Assembly (NCBI RefSeq): GCF_948329515.1
Contig: NZ_CAOJCN010000002.1
Span: forward strand, 371,740 to 435,739
DNA length: 64,000 bases
Direction: 5' to 3'
DNA from: Cohnella rhizoplanae
GTDB taxonomy: Bacteria > Bacillota > Bacilli > Paenibacillales > Paenibacillaceae
Made by a program: the position numbers and the translations under genes. Shown here in pieces: positions 1 through 8,964 of the stretch (its first letter is position 1; every line of letters begins with the position of its first letter). The notes beneath the pieces were generated by a model. The model saw only the letters and a program-made list of their open reading frames with translations, had not been told where the DNA came from and searched no databases.

Positions 1-2
1 GG

Positions 3-50
3 GTGGACGATACCGTCGACCGCGTCGTGAACGTGCACCGCGTGCAATAA
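3..50 (+). CDS. 3' end of an upstream gene (partial)
   Basis: An open frame enters from the left edge and ends at a TAA after 15 visible codons (VDDTVDRVVNVHRVQ). It lies just upstream of a hairpin and on the same strand as the glycosyltransferase cluster, so it is probably the tail of the preceding cluster gene. Too little is visible to assign a family. Confidence 0.4.
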   Translation: MDDTVDRVVNVHRVQ

Positions 51-81
51 CCCTAAATCGGCGAAAAATAAAAACAGTGAA

Positions 82-121
82 AAACAGCCTCGGGAGGGAT
101 CGCGCCTTCTCGGGGCTGTTT
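82..121 (+). terminator. Probable intrinsic terminator
   Basis: The 8-bp arms AAACAGCC and GGCTGTTT enclose a GC-rich loop that can pair further, and a T-rich tail (TTTGTTG) follows. It sits right after the partial upstream frame and before the first CgeB-like gene. Confidence 0.5.
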
Positions 122-262
122 GTTGCGCGCGCCAGGCCGAGACGCGGCGATCGTCCCGCGATCCCGGCGACTTGTCCGGGGAGGATTGCCCCGAATTGGC
201 GCTTGCGGATGGATAAGCGTCCAAGTCCTGTCCGAGAGAGGCGCATATATTGTATCCGGGTG

Positions 263-1432
263 ATGATCATGCCGTACAAGCGCGGACACAGAGCCAGACG
301 CCATCGCAGACATACGCGTCCCGGGCCGAACCTCACGGCGGGACGCAGGCAAGGCTGGCTGGAGGGGTGGAGATTGGGCGCCTGCCGGCGGATTGCGGAG
401 GAGACGCCGCAGCCCGCGGCAAGGCGCAGGCCGTGGCGCGTCATGTACGTGCCCCAAGGCTTCGACGCGATCGATCAGGGCGTCGTCGCCGCGCTCTCCG
501 CGACGACGCATCTCATCGTTGCGCCGCAGGCGGAAATGCTGCAGTACGCGGAGATTTACCGGCCGGATGCGGTGCTCGTGATGAACGGCCTTCATACTTT
601 TCCCGCCAACCAAAAGGAACAAGTGGAGGGAATCCGCAGGCTGGGCATCAAGACGGCGATCTGGTTCGTGGACGATCCTTACGTATCGGGCGACTCCGCG
701 GAGATCGCGCCGAGCTACGACTTCGTGTTCACGCACGAGCGCAGCTGCGTGCAGCGGTACGCGGAGCTCGGATGCGCGCAGGTGCATCACCTGCCCCTCG
801 CCGCCGATCAGGAGCTGTTCAAGCCGATGGCCGTGGACGAGGCGTACAGGACGGATATTTGCTTCATCGGCGTCGCCTTCTGGAACCGGGTCTCGCTGTT
901 CGACAGCATCGCGGGCTTCCTGCGAGACAAGAAGGTGCTCATCGCGGGCAGCCACTGGGACCGCATGAGCAATTACGGCAAGCTCGCGAAGTTCGTGCGC
1001 AGCGGCTGGATCGAGGTGCCGGAGACCGTCAAGTATTACAACGGCGCCAAGATCGTCATCAACATGCACCGCACGACCGAGCCGCTGAGCGACAACAAGA
1101 ACACGCGCGAGTGGGAGGGCCACTCGGTCAACCCGCGCACGTTCGAGATCGCGTCCTGCGGCACGCTGCAGCTGACGGACCTGCGGCCGGAGCTGCCCGA
1201 GTACTACCGCGTGGGTCACGAGATGGCTTCTTTTACTAAACCAAGCGAGCTGATGGAGATCGTCGACTATTACTTGCGCAACGAAGAGGAGCGGCTGAAG
1301 GTGGCCGCCCGCGGCTACAGACGGACGCGCGCCGAGCACACGTTCGTCGGCCGGGTCTCGCGGCTGCTCGATACGATCGGGCTAGCGGACCCTGCGCCGC
1401 CGCCTGCCGGGGAGGGATGGACGCTTGGCTAA
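263..1432 (+). CDS. CgeB-like spore maturation protein / glycosyltransferase (first of tandem pair)
   Basis: This 389-residue protein is related along its whole length to the next gene. Both have a basic N-terminus, then a GW...G...G.C block, a central TAIWF.DDPY segment, and a C-terminal NPRTFEIA.CGTL block typical of the CgeB-like glycosyltransferase family linked to spore surface maturation. CgeB proteins are GT-B fold and cytoplasmic; the sugar and acceptor are unknown here. The start is uncertain: ATGs at 263 and 269 lack a good ribosome site, but starting there matches the paralogue, whereas the longer frame back to 77 would run through the terminator hairpin. It overlaps the next gene by 8 bases, which implies co-transcription. 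Confidence 0.75.
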   Translation: MIMPYKRGHRARRHRRHTRPGPNLTAGRRQGWLEGWRLGACRRIAEETPQPAARRRPWRVMYVPQGFDAIDQGVVAALSATTHLIVAPQAEMLQYAEIYRPDAVLVMNGLHTFPANQKEQVEGIRRLGIKTAIWFVDDPYVSGDSAEIAPSYDFVFTHERSCVQRYAELGCAQVHHLPLAADQELFKPMAVDEAYRTDICFIGVAFWNRVSLFDSIAGFLRDKKVLIAGSHWDRMSNYGKLAKFVRSGWIEVPETVKYYNGAKIVINMHRTTEPLSDNKNTREWEGHSVNPRTFEIASCGTLQLTDLRPELPEYYRVGHEMASFTKPSELMEIVDYYLRNEEERLKVAARGYRRTRAEHTFVGRVSRLLDTIGLADPAPPPAGEGWTLG

Positions 1433-2570
1433 GATCAGGGTTCGCAGGAATAAAGCAATCGCGGCGGCCAGAAAAAAGAGACTGCAGCGCGCGACGCCGG
1501 CGACCAGCGGATTCAACATGGGTTGGCAGCACGGGTATTGGTACGGCCAATGCGAATCGATCGTCCAGCGGACGACCGTGCCTTACTATATCCGCGACGT
1601 TCACGTGCTTTTTATCACCTCCGGCAAAGGCTTCCCGTACAGCCCGCTCGACGCCGCGGTCGGTCAGACGCTCATGCAGCTGGTATCCAGGCTGACCGTT
1701 ATGTCCCCCAAGGACGACATCGTCGGCGTCGCCTCGCGCGAGCGGCCCGCCCTTGCGGTCGTGCTGGACGGACTGGATTTTCCCGTATCCACGATCGACG
1801 CGCTGCGCGAGCTCGGCATCCGGACCGCGATCTGGTTCACGGACGATCCTTACTATACCGAGGTGACGGCGGACCTGGCGCCGCATTACGACTTCGTCTT
1901 CACGCTGGAGCGCAATTGCGTGCCGTTCTACGAGCAGCGCGGCTGCGCCCGCGTTCATTATCTGCCGCTCGGCGTGCACACGGTCGACTTCCGGCCGCGC
2001 AACCCGAGGTACCAGCTCCGGGGCGACGTATGCTTCATCGGCAGCGCCTACTGGAACCGGATCCGCCTGTTCGAGGAACTGCTGCCCCGCATGGCCCACC
2101 GCAGCTTCAAGCTGTCGGGACTCTGGTGGGATCGGCTGTCCGACTACGCGAGATGGCGGGATCGGATCGATCTGGGCAAGTGGATGGGACCGACGGACAC
2201 GGCGGAGCAGTACAACGCGCACAAAATCGTGATCAACGTCCACCGGGCGCACGACGACAGCACCTTTAACCGCAATCTGTACAATGTGCCGGCGGTGTCC
2301 CCGAACCCGCGCACCTTCGAGATCGCCGCCTGCGGCACGCTGCTCATGAGCGACAACCGCGAGGATCTGGCTCAGTTCTACACGCCGGGCGTCGAGATCG
2401 TCACGTACGACTCCGCGCAGGACATGGCGGACAAGATGGATTATTACCTCGCGCACGAGGAAGAGCGCCGGCAGATCGCGCTTCGCGGGCTGTACCGCAC
2501 GCTGCGGGACCACACGTACGTCTCCCGCTTGTCGCAGCTGCTGGATCTGGCGATGATTCCGCTGGCGTAA
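1425..2570 (+). CDS. CgeB-like spore maturation protein / glycosyltransferase (second of tandem pair)
   Basis: This is the 381-residue paralogue of the preceding gene. The TTG start at 1425 is chosen because GGAGGGA at 1411-1417 sits at correct spacing. The N-terminal 30 residues are strongly basic. Shared blocks include the TAIWFTDDPYY segment near residue 135 and NPRTFEIAACGTLLMSDN near residue 295, the conserved C-terminal signature of the CgeB_N/glycosyltransferase 1-2 family. Location in an operon with a GT4 enzyme and deoxysugar genes suggests assembly of a surface glycan, likely on the spore. That role is inferred from family and context. Confidence 0.77.
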   Translation: MAKIRVRRNKAIAAARKKRLQRATPATSGFNMGWQHGYWYGQCESIVQRTTVPYYIRDVHVLFITSGKGFPYSPLDAAVGQTLMQLVSRLTVMSPKDDIVGVASRERPALAVVLDGLDFPVSTIDALRELGIRTAIWFTDDPYYTEVTADLAPHYDFVFTLERNCVPFYEQRGCARVHYLPLGVHTVDFRPRNPRYQLRGDVCFIGSAYWNRIRLFEELLPRMAHRSFKLSGLWWDRLSDYARWRDRIDLGKWMGPTDTAEQYNAHKIVINVHRAHDDSTFNRNLYNVPAVSPNPRTFEIAACGTLLMSDNREDLAQFYTPGVEIVTYDSAQDMADKMDYYLAHEEERRQIALRGLYRTLRDHTYVSRLSQLLDLAMIPLA

Positions 2571-2598
2571 CTTATTGACCAAAAGGAGATGAGAGGCC

Positions 2599-4188
2599 GT
2601 GGGCGGAAGGCCGAAGCTGCTTCTATTCTCCCATCTCAGCGGCGTCGACGTGATGACCGGCGCGGAGAAGCTCTTCCTGCTCTTCATCCGGGAGCTCGCG
2701 GCGCACTTCGACTGCAGGCTCGTCGTACCGCAGGAAGGCGTGCTCGCCGCGCAGGCGCGCGCCGCCGGGATCGGGACGCTGCACATGGAGCTGCCGCTCA
2801 GCCTGGCGCTGTTCAGCGCGCTGCCCGAGTCGGATGCCGAGGTCGGCTCGCTGCCGTCGCACCCGTCGTGGGAGCCGCTCGTATTCCTGCTGCTCCGCGA
2901 GTCGCCGGATTACGTGTGGACCAATACGACCGTGCACCCGATGCCCGCGATGGCCGCGACGTCCCTCGGCATTCCGACGGTCTGGTCGGTCATGGAGACG
3001 ATGCGCGATACGCCGGCGCGCCCGCAGGCGGCGGCCATCGTCAGCCTGTACAGCCGCTTGATCGTCGGCATCTCCGACAGCGTGCTCGAGCCCTACCGCG
3101 CGTCCGGCGCGGCGGGCAAGACGGCCGTGCTGCGGCCGTACGTCGAGCCGGCGGCGCATGCCCCGGAGCGGTGGCCGGAGATCCGCGCGAGGCAGCGCGG
3201 ACGGCTCGGCTTCCGGGAGGAGGAGTTCGTGGCCGGCTTCGTCGCCGCCACAATCTATCCGAACAAGGGGCTGCTGGAATTCGTCCACGCGATGATCCCG
3301 CTCATGAAGCAGCATCCGGGCGTCCGCGCGATGATCGTCGGCAAGTCGGTCGACGAAGCCTACGTCCACGCCTGCCGCGATCTCATCTGGCGACAGGACC
3401 TGAGCGGCCGCTTCGCGTGGATGGAGTTCCGGGAACGGATCGAGGAGATCTACGCCCCGATGGACGCGGTCGTCGTCCCGAGCCTCGTGCCCGAGGGCTT
3501 CGGCATGACCGCGCTGGAGGGGATGATGTTCGGCAAGCCGGTCGTCGCCTTCGCGGCGGGCGGCCTGCGCGAGATTCTCGAGCAATCCGAGGCTGCCGCC
3601 TGGCTCGTGCCGACGGGACATGCGCAGGGGCTGACCGAGCGGCTGCACATGCTCATGAGCAATCCCGCGCTGCGGCAATCCCTCGGCGCGCACAATGCGC
3701 GGATGGCTGTGGAGCGGTTCGGCGTGGGGCAGTTCCGCGACGCGCTCGCAGCCTGGCTGCGAACCCTGCCGCCGCCCGCCTCGCAGCAGCCCGCGCCGCC
3801 GCCGCCCGAGATTCCGCGAGAGGGTCTCGTACGCGGCGCCGGCAGCACGGTGTACCTCATCCAGCACGGTCGCAAGCGTCCTTTCAGCTCGCCGAAGGCG
3901 CTGCGCGACCACGGCTTCCGGTTCGCGGACGTGCGCGCCGTGCCGGATCTGGTCCTGGACTTCCTCCCGGACGGCGAGCCGCTGCTGGAAGCCTCGTCTT
4001 CCCGAAGACGGAGGCGGCGGCCGCGCAGGGGCCGGCGCCGGCTGCGGCTGCGCGGGCGCTCGCGGATTCGCGGGACCCGCGTCCGCGCGCCGCGCCGCCG
4101 CAGCCGGGGGCGCAGGCGCATCTCCGCGAGGAGCGGCAGACGCTTGAGAAGAAAATCCGCATCAGCGAGGAAAAGGAAAGGAAGATGA
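2599..4188 (+). CDS. GT4-type glycosyltransferase with odd arginine-rich C-terminus
   Basis: The GTG start at 2599 follows AAAGGAGATG. Residues 1-395 form a GT-B glycosyltransferase of family 4. The nucleotide-sugar signature EGFGMTALE lies near residues 299-307 (E-x7-E) and a GKPVVAF.AGG block follows. After a proline linker, a short module near residues 412-460 (VYLIQHGRKRPFSS...PDGEPLLE) resembles surface-protein repeats of the form YLI..G.KR.. . The last 65 residues are almost all Arg/Ser/Gly and look out of frame: the alternative frame there reads as an Ala/Pro linker plus a charged helix. The stop lies four bases before the next start. It probably acts in the same glycan pathway as its neighbours. 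Confidence 0.78.
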   Translation: MGGRPKLLLFSHLSGVDVMTGAEKLFLLFIRELAAHFDCRLVVPQEGVLAAQARAAGIGTLHMELPLSLALFSALPESDAEVGSLPSHPSWEPLVFLLLRESPDYVWTNTTVHPMPAMAATSLGIPTVWSVMETMRDTPARPQAAAIVSLYSRLIVGISDSVLEPYRASGAAGKTAVLRPYVEPAAHAPERWPEIRARQRGRLGFREEEFVAGFVAATIYPNKGLLEFVHAMIPLMKQHPGVRAMIVGKSVDEAYVHACRDLIWRQDLSGRFAWMEFRERIEEIYAPMDAVVVPSLVPEGFGMTALEGMMFGKPVVAFAAGGLREILEQSEAAAWLVPTGHAQGLTERLHMLMSNPALRQSLGAHNARMAVERFGVGQFRDALAAWLRTLPPPASQQPAPPPPEIPREGLVRGAGSTVYLIQHGRKRPFSSPKALRDHGFRFADVRAVPDLVLDFLPDGEPLLEASSSRRRRRRPRRGRRRLRLRGRSRIRGTRVRAPRRRSRGRRRISARSGRRLRRKSASARKRKGR

Positions 4189-4192
4189 TGGC

Positions 4193-5284
4193 ATGCGAGT
4201 CGTCACGATCCTGGGCACGCGGCCGGAGGTCATCCGGCTCAGCCTGCTCACGCGCCTTCTGGACGATCTCTCAGGTCGTCACGTTATCGTGCATACCGGG
4301 CAGAATTTTTCGCCGAGGCTGAATGACATTTTCTACGAAGAAATGGAGCTCCGCCAGCCCGACGTGCAGATCGCGGCCCGCAAGGAGACGGTCGGCGCCC
4401 AGCTGTCCGCCACCTTCGCGGCCGTCGAAGAAGTGCTGCTGCGCGAGCGTCCGGACCGCGTGCTGCTGCTCGGGGATACGAACAGCGCGCTCTGCGCGGT
4501 GCTCGCCGAGCGGCTCGGTTACCCGGTCGTGCATATGGAAGCGGGCAACCGCTGCTTCGACCTGGCGGTGCCGGAGGAGAAAAACCGCCGGATCATCGAC
4601 GCCGTGTCGACCGCCAACCTGCCGTATACGGAGAACAGCAAGCAGAATCTGCTGCGCGAAGGCTTTCCCGTCGCGCGGATCTTCAAGACGGGCAATCCGA
4701 TCTTCGAGGTGCTCGAGCATTACAAGCCGAAAATCGACGCGAGCGACGTGCTGGAGCGCCTCGGACTGAAGCCGGGCGGATACCTGCTCGCCACGATCCA
4801 CCGCGCCGAAAACGTCGACGACCCGAACCGCCTGCGGGAGATCGTGACCGGTCTCGGGATGGTCGCGGAGCAGCAGGGCATGCGGCTCATCTGCAGCCTT
4901 CACCCGCGGACGCGCTCTCGCCTGACGACCGACATGGCGGAGCTGATCCATCCGCTGCTCGAGTTTCATGAGCCGTTCGGCTTTTTCGATTTCGTGCATC
5001 TGGAGCGCAGCGCCCGCTGCGTTCTCACCGACAGCGGCACGGTCCAGGAGGAGTGCTGCATCTTCCAGGTGCCGGCGGTCACGGTGCGGCGGACGACGGA
5101 GCGTCCGGAGACGGTCGATTGCGGGAGCAATATCGTGTCCGGCGTCGACGCGCGCAGCATCGCGAGATCCGCGGAGGCGATGATCCGCCTCGGCGCGGGC
5201 TGGCAGCTGCCGGAAGGCTATGGGGACCGACATGTATCTTCAAAGGTAGCCAAATACGTGCTTGGAGGGATTATGGATGTATGA
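4193..5284 (+). CDS. wecB: UDP-N-acetylglucosamine 2-epimerase (non-hydrolysing)
   Basis: This 363-residue protein has the full-length architecture of the WecB/MnaA/CapG/FnlC family, which inverts C2 of a UDP-HexNAc. Family blocks seen are GTRPEVI at the N-terminus, LLGDTNS near residue 94, HMEAGNRCFD..VPEE.NR.. near residue 115, ATIHRAENV near residue 200, LHPRTR near residue 238 and TDSGTVQEE near residue 280. The ATG follows GGAAAGGAAG. It is followed with 8-base overlap by an inverting 4,6-dehydratase and then an RmlD-like reductase. In that setting the likely step is the last one to UDP-L-FucNAc or UDP-L-QuiNAc rather than UDP-ManNAc formation, although the latter cannot be excluded. Confidence 0.85.
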   Translation: MRVVTILGTRPEVIRLSLLTRLLDDLSGRHVIVHTGQNFSPRLNDIFYEEMELRQPDVQIAARKETVGAQLSATFAAVEEVLLRERPDRVLLLGDTNSALCAVLAERLGYPVVHMEAGNRCFDLAVPEEKNRRIIDAVSTANLPYTENSKQNLLREGFPVARIFKTGNPIFEVLEHYKPKIDASDVLERLGLKPGGYLLATIHRAENVDDPNRLREIVTGLGMVAEQQGMRLICSLHPRTRSRLTTDMAELIHPLLEFHEPFGFFDFVHLERSARCVLTDSGTVQEECCIFQVPAVTVRRTTERPETVDCGSNIVSGVDARSIARSAEAMIRLGAGWQLPEGYGDRHVSSKVAKYVLGGIMDV

Positions 5285-6260
5285 AGGCAAACGCATCCTC
5301 GTAACCGGGGGCACCGGGTCGTGGGGACACGAGCTGGTTCGTCAGCTGCTGACGCTCGGACCGAAGGAGATCATCGTCTATTCGCGCAGCGAGTCCAGCC
5401 AAGTGGCGATGAGCCGCGAGTTCGAGGACGCGAGGCTGACTTTTTTCATCGGGGACGTACGGGATCGCGAGGCGCTGTCCAAGGCTTGCCAGGACGTCGA
5501 TATCCTGTTCCATCTGGCCGCTCTGAAGCATGTGCCCGTATGCGAGATTCAGCCGTACGAGGCGCTTAAGACCAACGTGCTCGGCACGCAAAACGTCATC
5601 GAGGCCGCGATCGAGAATAAGGTCGACCGCGTCATCAACATCTCGACCGACAAGGCGGCCAATCCTTCCAACTTCTACGGCATGACCAAGGCGATCGGCG
5701 AAAAGCTCATCGTATACGCGAACCTGCTCAAGTCCGACACGAAGTTCGTCTGCGTCCGCGGCGGCAACGTGCTGGGCACGAACGGGAGCGTCATCCACCT
5801 GTTCATGGACCATATCCGCAGCCGCGGCCAGGTCAACCTGACGCACCGGGACATGACGCGCTTCTTCCTCACGCTGCAGGACGCGATCAAGCTGCTGTTC
5901 AAGGCGGTGGAGGTCAGCGTCGGCGGCGAGATCTTCGTCATGAAAATGCCGACCTGCCGGATCATCGACCTCGCCGAGGTGCTGATGGACGCGATGGGCA
6001 AGACCGCGGAGATCGTGGAGACGGGCGTGCGTCCGGGCGAAAAGCTCGACGAGATCCTGTTGACCGAGTACGAGAGCCAGAGCACCGTCGAATACGACGA
6101 TCAGTACCTGGTTATCCTGCCGACGCTGGAGCTGGACGGCCTCAAGTCGCACTACGACGCTTATCCGCGCGCCGAGCTGCACAGCTACAGCTCCGGGACG
6201 GGACTTATGAATCACGAGGAGATCCGGAGCATGCTCGTGCGCGGGGGGTTCCTCCAATGA
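5277..6260 (+). CDS. UDP-GlcNAc 4,6-dehydratase / 5-epimerase (CapE/FnlA/WbjB type)
   Basis: This 327-residue extended SDR enzyme starts at the ATG after GGAGGGA (5264-5270). The Rossmann motif GGTGSWG and the catalytic YxxxK (YGMTK) are visible, together with LKHVP, STDKA.NP, CVRGGNVLG and VRPGEKLDE blocks typical of polysaccharide-biosynthesis dehydratases of the CapD_C/FlaA1 group. These enzymes convert UDP-GlcNAc into a 4-keto-6-deoxy intermediate. Pairing with a 2-epimerase and an RmlD-like reductase favours the inverting (C5-epimerising) FnlA/CapE branch and an L-sugar product. It overlaps both neighbours. Confidence 0.85.
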   Translation: MYEGKRILVTGGTGSWGHELVRQLLTLGPKEIIVYSRSESSQVAMSREFEDARLTFFIGDVRDREALSKACQDVDILFHLAALKHVPVCEIQPYEALKTNVLGTQNVIEAAIENKVDRVINISTDKAANPSNFYGMTKAIGEKLIVYANLLKSDTKFVCVRGGNVLGTNGSVIHLFMDHIRSRGQVNLTHRDMTRFFLTLQDAIKLLFKAVEVSVGGEIFVMKMPTCRIIDLAEVLMDAMGKTAEIVETGVRPGEKLDEILLTEYESQSTVEYDDQYLVILPTLELDGLKSHYDAYPRAELHSYSSGTGLMNHEEIRSMLVRGGFLQ

Positions 6261-7171
6261 AGGTGCTGGTGCTTGGCGGAAGCGGGATGGCGGGCCATGT
6301 CATAGCGTCTTATCTGCTCCATCGCACCGAGCACGAAGTGATCGTCACCGTTCGGACGGCCGGGGATATCCCGGTCGTCCGGCAAGCCTGCGGCCTCGCG
6401 GGCGGCGGGCCGCGGGACGCCGGGGGCAACCGCGCAGGACCGGCGCTCGCCGTCCGCGTCCTGGACGCGCGGCGCTTCGAGCAGGTCGCCGAGCTGGTCG
6501 AGGACGCGCGGCCGGATATCGTCGTCAACGCCGTCGGCGTTCTGAACCGGCAGGCCGAGGAGAATCCGCTGGACGCGTATCTGGTGAACGGGTTGCTGCC
6601 GCACTGGCTGCGGCATCTGTGCGCGCGCGGCGGCGGACGGCTGATTCATATCAGCTCGGACTGCGTGTTCCTCGGAGACCGCGGCGGCTATACGGAGCAA
6701 GAACGGCCGGACGGCGTGACGGTATACGCGCGCAGCAAGGCGCTCGGCGAGGTCGTGGGCGCCTCCTGCCTGACGCTGCGCACGTCGATCATCGGACCGG
6801 AGCTGCGGAGCCGCGGGATCGGGCTGCTCAAGTGGTTCCTCGGCAGCTCGGGCAGCGTGCAGGGCTACGTCAACGTGCATTGGAACGGCGTGACGACGCT
6901 GGAGCTGGCCAAGGCCGTCGTATGGGCGATGGACCATCCGGAGTTCGGCGGTCTCGTGCATCTGACCGCGCCGGAGGCGGTCAGCAAGCATGATCTGCTC
7001 GGCATGTTCGCGGAAGCGTTCGGCCGGACGGACATCGAGGTCGTGCCGCAGGCGGAGCCCGCGATCGACCGCACGCTGGCGCCTACCGAGAGCGGGTTCG
7101 GCTACCGGCCCGCGGGATACGCGCAGATGCTGTCGGAGCTGCGTCGATGGATGGATGGCGACGCGGATTGA
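6257..7171 (+). CDS. RmlD-like SDR reductase for a UDP-deoxyaminosugar
   Basis: This 304-residue protein has GGSGMAG at the N-terminus, a VNAVG block, SSDCVF, and the catalytic YxxxK as YARSK, as in dTDP-4-dehydrorhamnose reductases (RmlD) and their WbjC/FnlB/WbvR relatives. It overlaps the dehydratase by four bases (ATGA). The expected role is reduction of the 4-keto group of the dehydratase product. It lacks the extra C-terminal cupin of CapF, so it resembles the WbvR/RmlD-length enzymes. Stereochemistry at C4, and so L-fuco versus L-quinovo product, cannot be read from sequence. Confidence 0.8.
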   Translation: MKVLVLGGSGMAGHVIASYLLHRTEHEVIVTVRTAGDIPVVRQACGLAGGGPRDAGGNRAGPALAVRVLDARRFEQVAELVEDARPDIVVNAVGVLNRQAEENPLDAYLVNGLLPHWLRHLCARGGGRLIHISSDCVFLGDRGGYTEQERPDGVTVYARSKALGEVVGASCLTLRTSIIGPELRSRGIGLLKWFLGSSGSVQGYVNVHWNGVTTLELAKAVVWAMDHPEFGGLVHLTAPEAVSKHDLLGMFAEAFGRTDIEVVPQAEPAIDRTLAPTESGFGYRPAGYAQMLSELRRWMDGDAD

Positions 7172-8130
7172 TGCGGGTGCTGGTCACGGGCGCCGCGGGG
7201 TTCAGCGGCCGGCACGCGTGCGAGCGGCTGGCGCTGGAGGGGATGGAGGTCGCCGCGGTCGTGTCTCCGCGCGCGTCCGCGGACGACGGGCGTCCGCCCG
7301 TCGCCGGCGCGGTCGCCGAGCTGCCCTGCGACCTGACGGACCGCGCGTCCGTCCTGTCGCTGCTTGCGCAGGTCCGTCCGGACGCCGTGCTCCATCTGGC
7401 CGGACGCAACGCGGTGGACGAATCGTGGCGCGCGCCGGACCAGGCGCTCGCCGCCAATCTGATGTCCACCGTCTATCTGCTCGAGGGCGCCCGCGCGCTC
7501 CCGGGCTGCCGCACGCTCGTCGTCGGCTCGATGCTGAGCCCCCGGCCGGGGGAGGATCTGGCGCGTTCGCTGCACCCGTACGGCTTCAGCAAGGCGCTGC
7601 AGGTGACGGCGGCGCTCGCGTGGCACCATTGGTACGGCCAGCCTGTCGTCGTCGCCGAGCCCTGCAATCTGATCGGGCCCGGAGGCAGCACCGGCATTTG
7701 CGGCAAGATCGCGCGCTGGGCCGCCGCTTGCGAGCTGGCGGACGAAGCGCAGGATGCGCCGGAGCCGCGGCAGTCCGGGCTGCGGCAGCCGGAGCCGTTC
7801 CGCCTGTCCTCGCTGGACGAACGCCGGGACTTCCTCGACGTCCGCGACGCCGCCGCAGCCTATGCGGCGCTGCTGCGGTCGGGCGCGTCCGGCTGCTCGT
7901 ATGCGCTCGAATCCGGCACGCTGCGCAGTCTCGGCGAGGTCAAGGAGGCGTTCGACCTGGCGAGCCGCGTCCCGCTGCGGTGGGAGATCGGCGCATCCGG
8001 CGGTCCGTCGCCGCAGCCGCGCGACGCGTCCGCCGCGCGCGCCATCGGCTGGCGGCCGGAGATTCCGTTCGCGCGCTCGATCGCCGATACGTTGCAGTCG
8101 GAGCGGGAGCGCCTGGCAGCTGGGAATTAA
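7171..8130 (+). CDS. NAD-dependent nucleotide-sugar epimerase/dehydratase
   Basis: The ATG at 7171 shares a base with the upstream TGA (TGATG), so translational coupling is likely. The 319-residue product has TGAAGFSG for dinucleotide binding, a DLTDRASV block, VLHLAG, and the catalytic pair in YGFSK. The overall layout matches the GDP-mannose 4,6-dehydratase/reductase (GMD/RMD) subgroup of extended SDRs. The sequence is very rich in Ala and Arg, fitting the local high GC. It probably supplies a second modified sugar to the cluster; its substrate is unassigned. Confidence 0.72.
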   Translation: MRVLVTGAAGFSGRHACERLALEGMEVAAVVSPRASADDGRPPVAGAVAELPCDLTDRASVLSLLAQVRPDAVLHLAGRNAVDESWRAPDQALAANLMSTVYLLEGARALPGCRTLVVGSMLSPRPGEDLARSLHPYGFSKALQVTAALAWHHWYGQPVVVAEPCNLIGPGGSTGICGKIARWAAACELADEAQDAPEPRQSGLRQPEPFRLSSLDERRDFLDVRDAAAAYAALLRSGASGCSYALESGTLRSLGEVKEAFDLASRVPLRWEIGASGGPSPQPRDASAARAIGWRPEIPFARSIADTLQSERERLAAGN

Positions 8131-8208
8131 AAGCGGCGGAATGAAGCATGAAAATTAATGAATGGGAAATAACGCAGGGGAAATCGACGCGGAGGGGAGG
8201 AATCGCGC

Positions 8209-8952
8209 TTGAACGAGGGCAGGCCGAAGGTAACCGCCGTCATTCCTTTTTACAACGACCCTTATATCGCCGAAGCCGTCGAGAGCGTGCTGGCCCAGCG
8301 CTGCGAGGGGCTCGAGGTCATCGTGGTCGACGACGGCTCCACGAGCGAAGCATGGCGGCTCGCGCCGTTCCAGAACCGCATCCACGTGCTGGGCAAGGCC
8401 AACGGCGGGACCGCGAGCGCGCTGAACCACGGATTCCGCATGGCCAAGGGCGAGTATGTCGCCTGGCTCAGCTCGGACGACCGCTGGCTGCCGGGCAAGC
8501 TCGCGCGCCAGATCGAGCATATGGAACGGACCGGGTCGGCGATCAGCCATACGGCCTTCCGTCTCATCGATGCCGCGGGCGTGCCGGGCAAGAAGCCGGT
8601 GCGGCTGGCCTTCGAGAGCCGGTACGACTTCTACCGCTCGCTGCTGCGCGCGAATGCCATCAACGGCTGCACGGTCATGATGCGCAGATCGTTGTTCGAG
8701 CAGCTGGGCGGCTTCGACGAACGCGCGACGTACGCGCACGACTACGATATGTGGGTCCGGGCTACGCTGGCCGGCTATCCGCCGTCCTACCTGAACGAAG
8801 TGCTCACGGAGTACCGCCAGCACGAGCGGATGGGCACGATCCGCCACCGGGACGAAGCGGAAGCGGAATTCAGGGCGACGGCGGCCAGGTACAGGGGCAG
8901 CCTGAGCCGGCTGCTGACCGCGCTGCGGCCGACGGCGGGCAAGGGCAGATGA
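8209..8952 (+). CDS. GT2-family glycosyltransferase
   Basis: The TTG start at 8209 is preceded by GGAGGGGAGG at 8191-8200. The 247-residue protein is a GT-A family 2 enzyme: VIPFYND at the N-terminus, VVDDGST, GKANGGTASALNHG, WLSSDD for the metal/nucleotide site, then an acceptor-side block with GCTVMMRRS and HDYDMWVR. There are no membrane segments, so it acts in the cytoplasm on the growing glycan. It is clearly paralogous to the oppositely oriented gene at 9186-9905, and the pair resembles SpsA-like spore coat polysaccharide transferases. Confidence 0.82.
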   Translation: MNEGRPKVTAVIPFYNDPYIAEAVESVLAQRCEGLEVIVVDDGSTSEAWRLAPFQNRIHVLGKANGGTASALNHGFRMAKGEYVAWLSSDDRWLPGKLARQIEHMERTGSAISHTAFRLIDAAGVPGKKPVRLAFESRYDFYRSLLRANAINGCTVMMRRSLFEQLGGFDERATYAHDYDMWVRATLAGYPPSYLNEVLTEYRQHERMGTIRHRDEAEAEFRATAARYRGSLSRLLTALRPTAGKGR

Positions 8953-8964
8953 AGCGCGGAAGCA

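Noticed and set aside
53..1339. Long reverse-strand open frame over the first CgeB-like gene
   Set aside because: Antisense shadow of a high-GC gene: composition is Arg/Val/His-rich with no family motif, while the forward frame has clear CgeB blocks.
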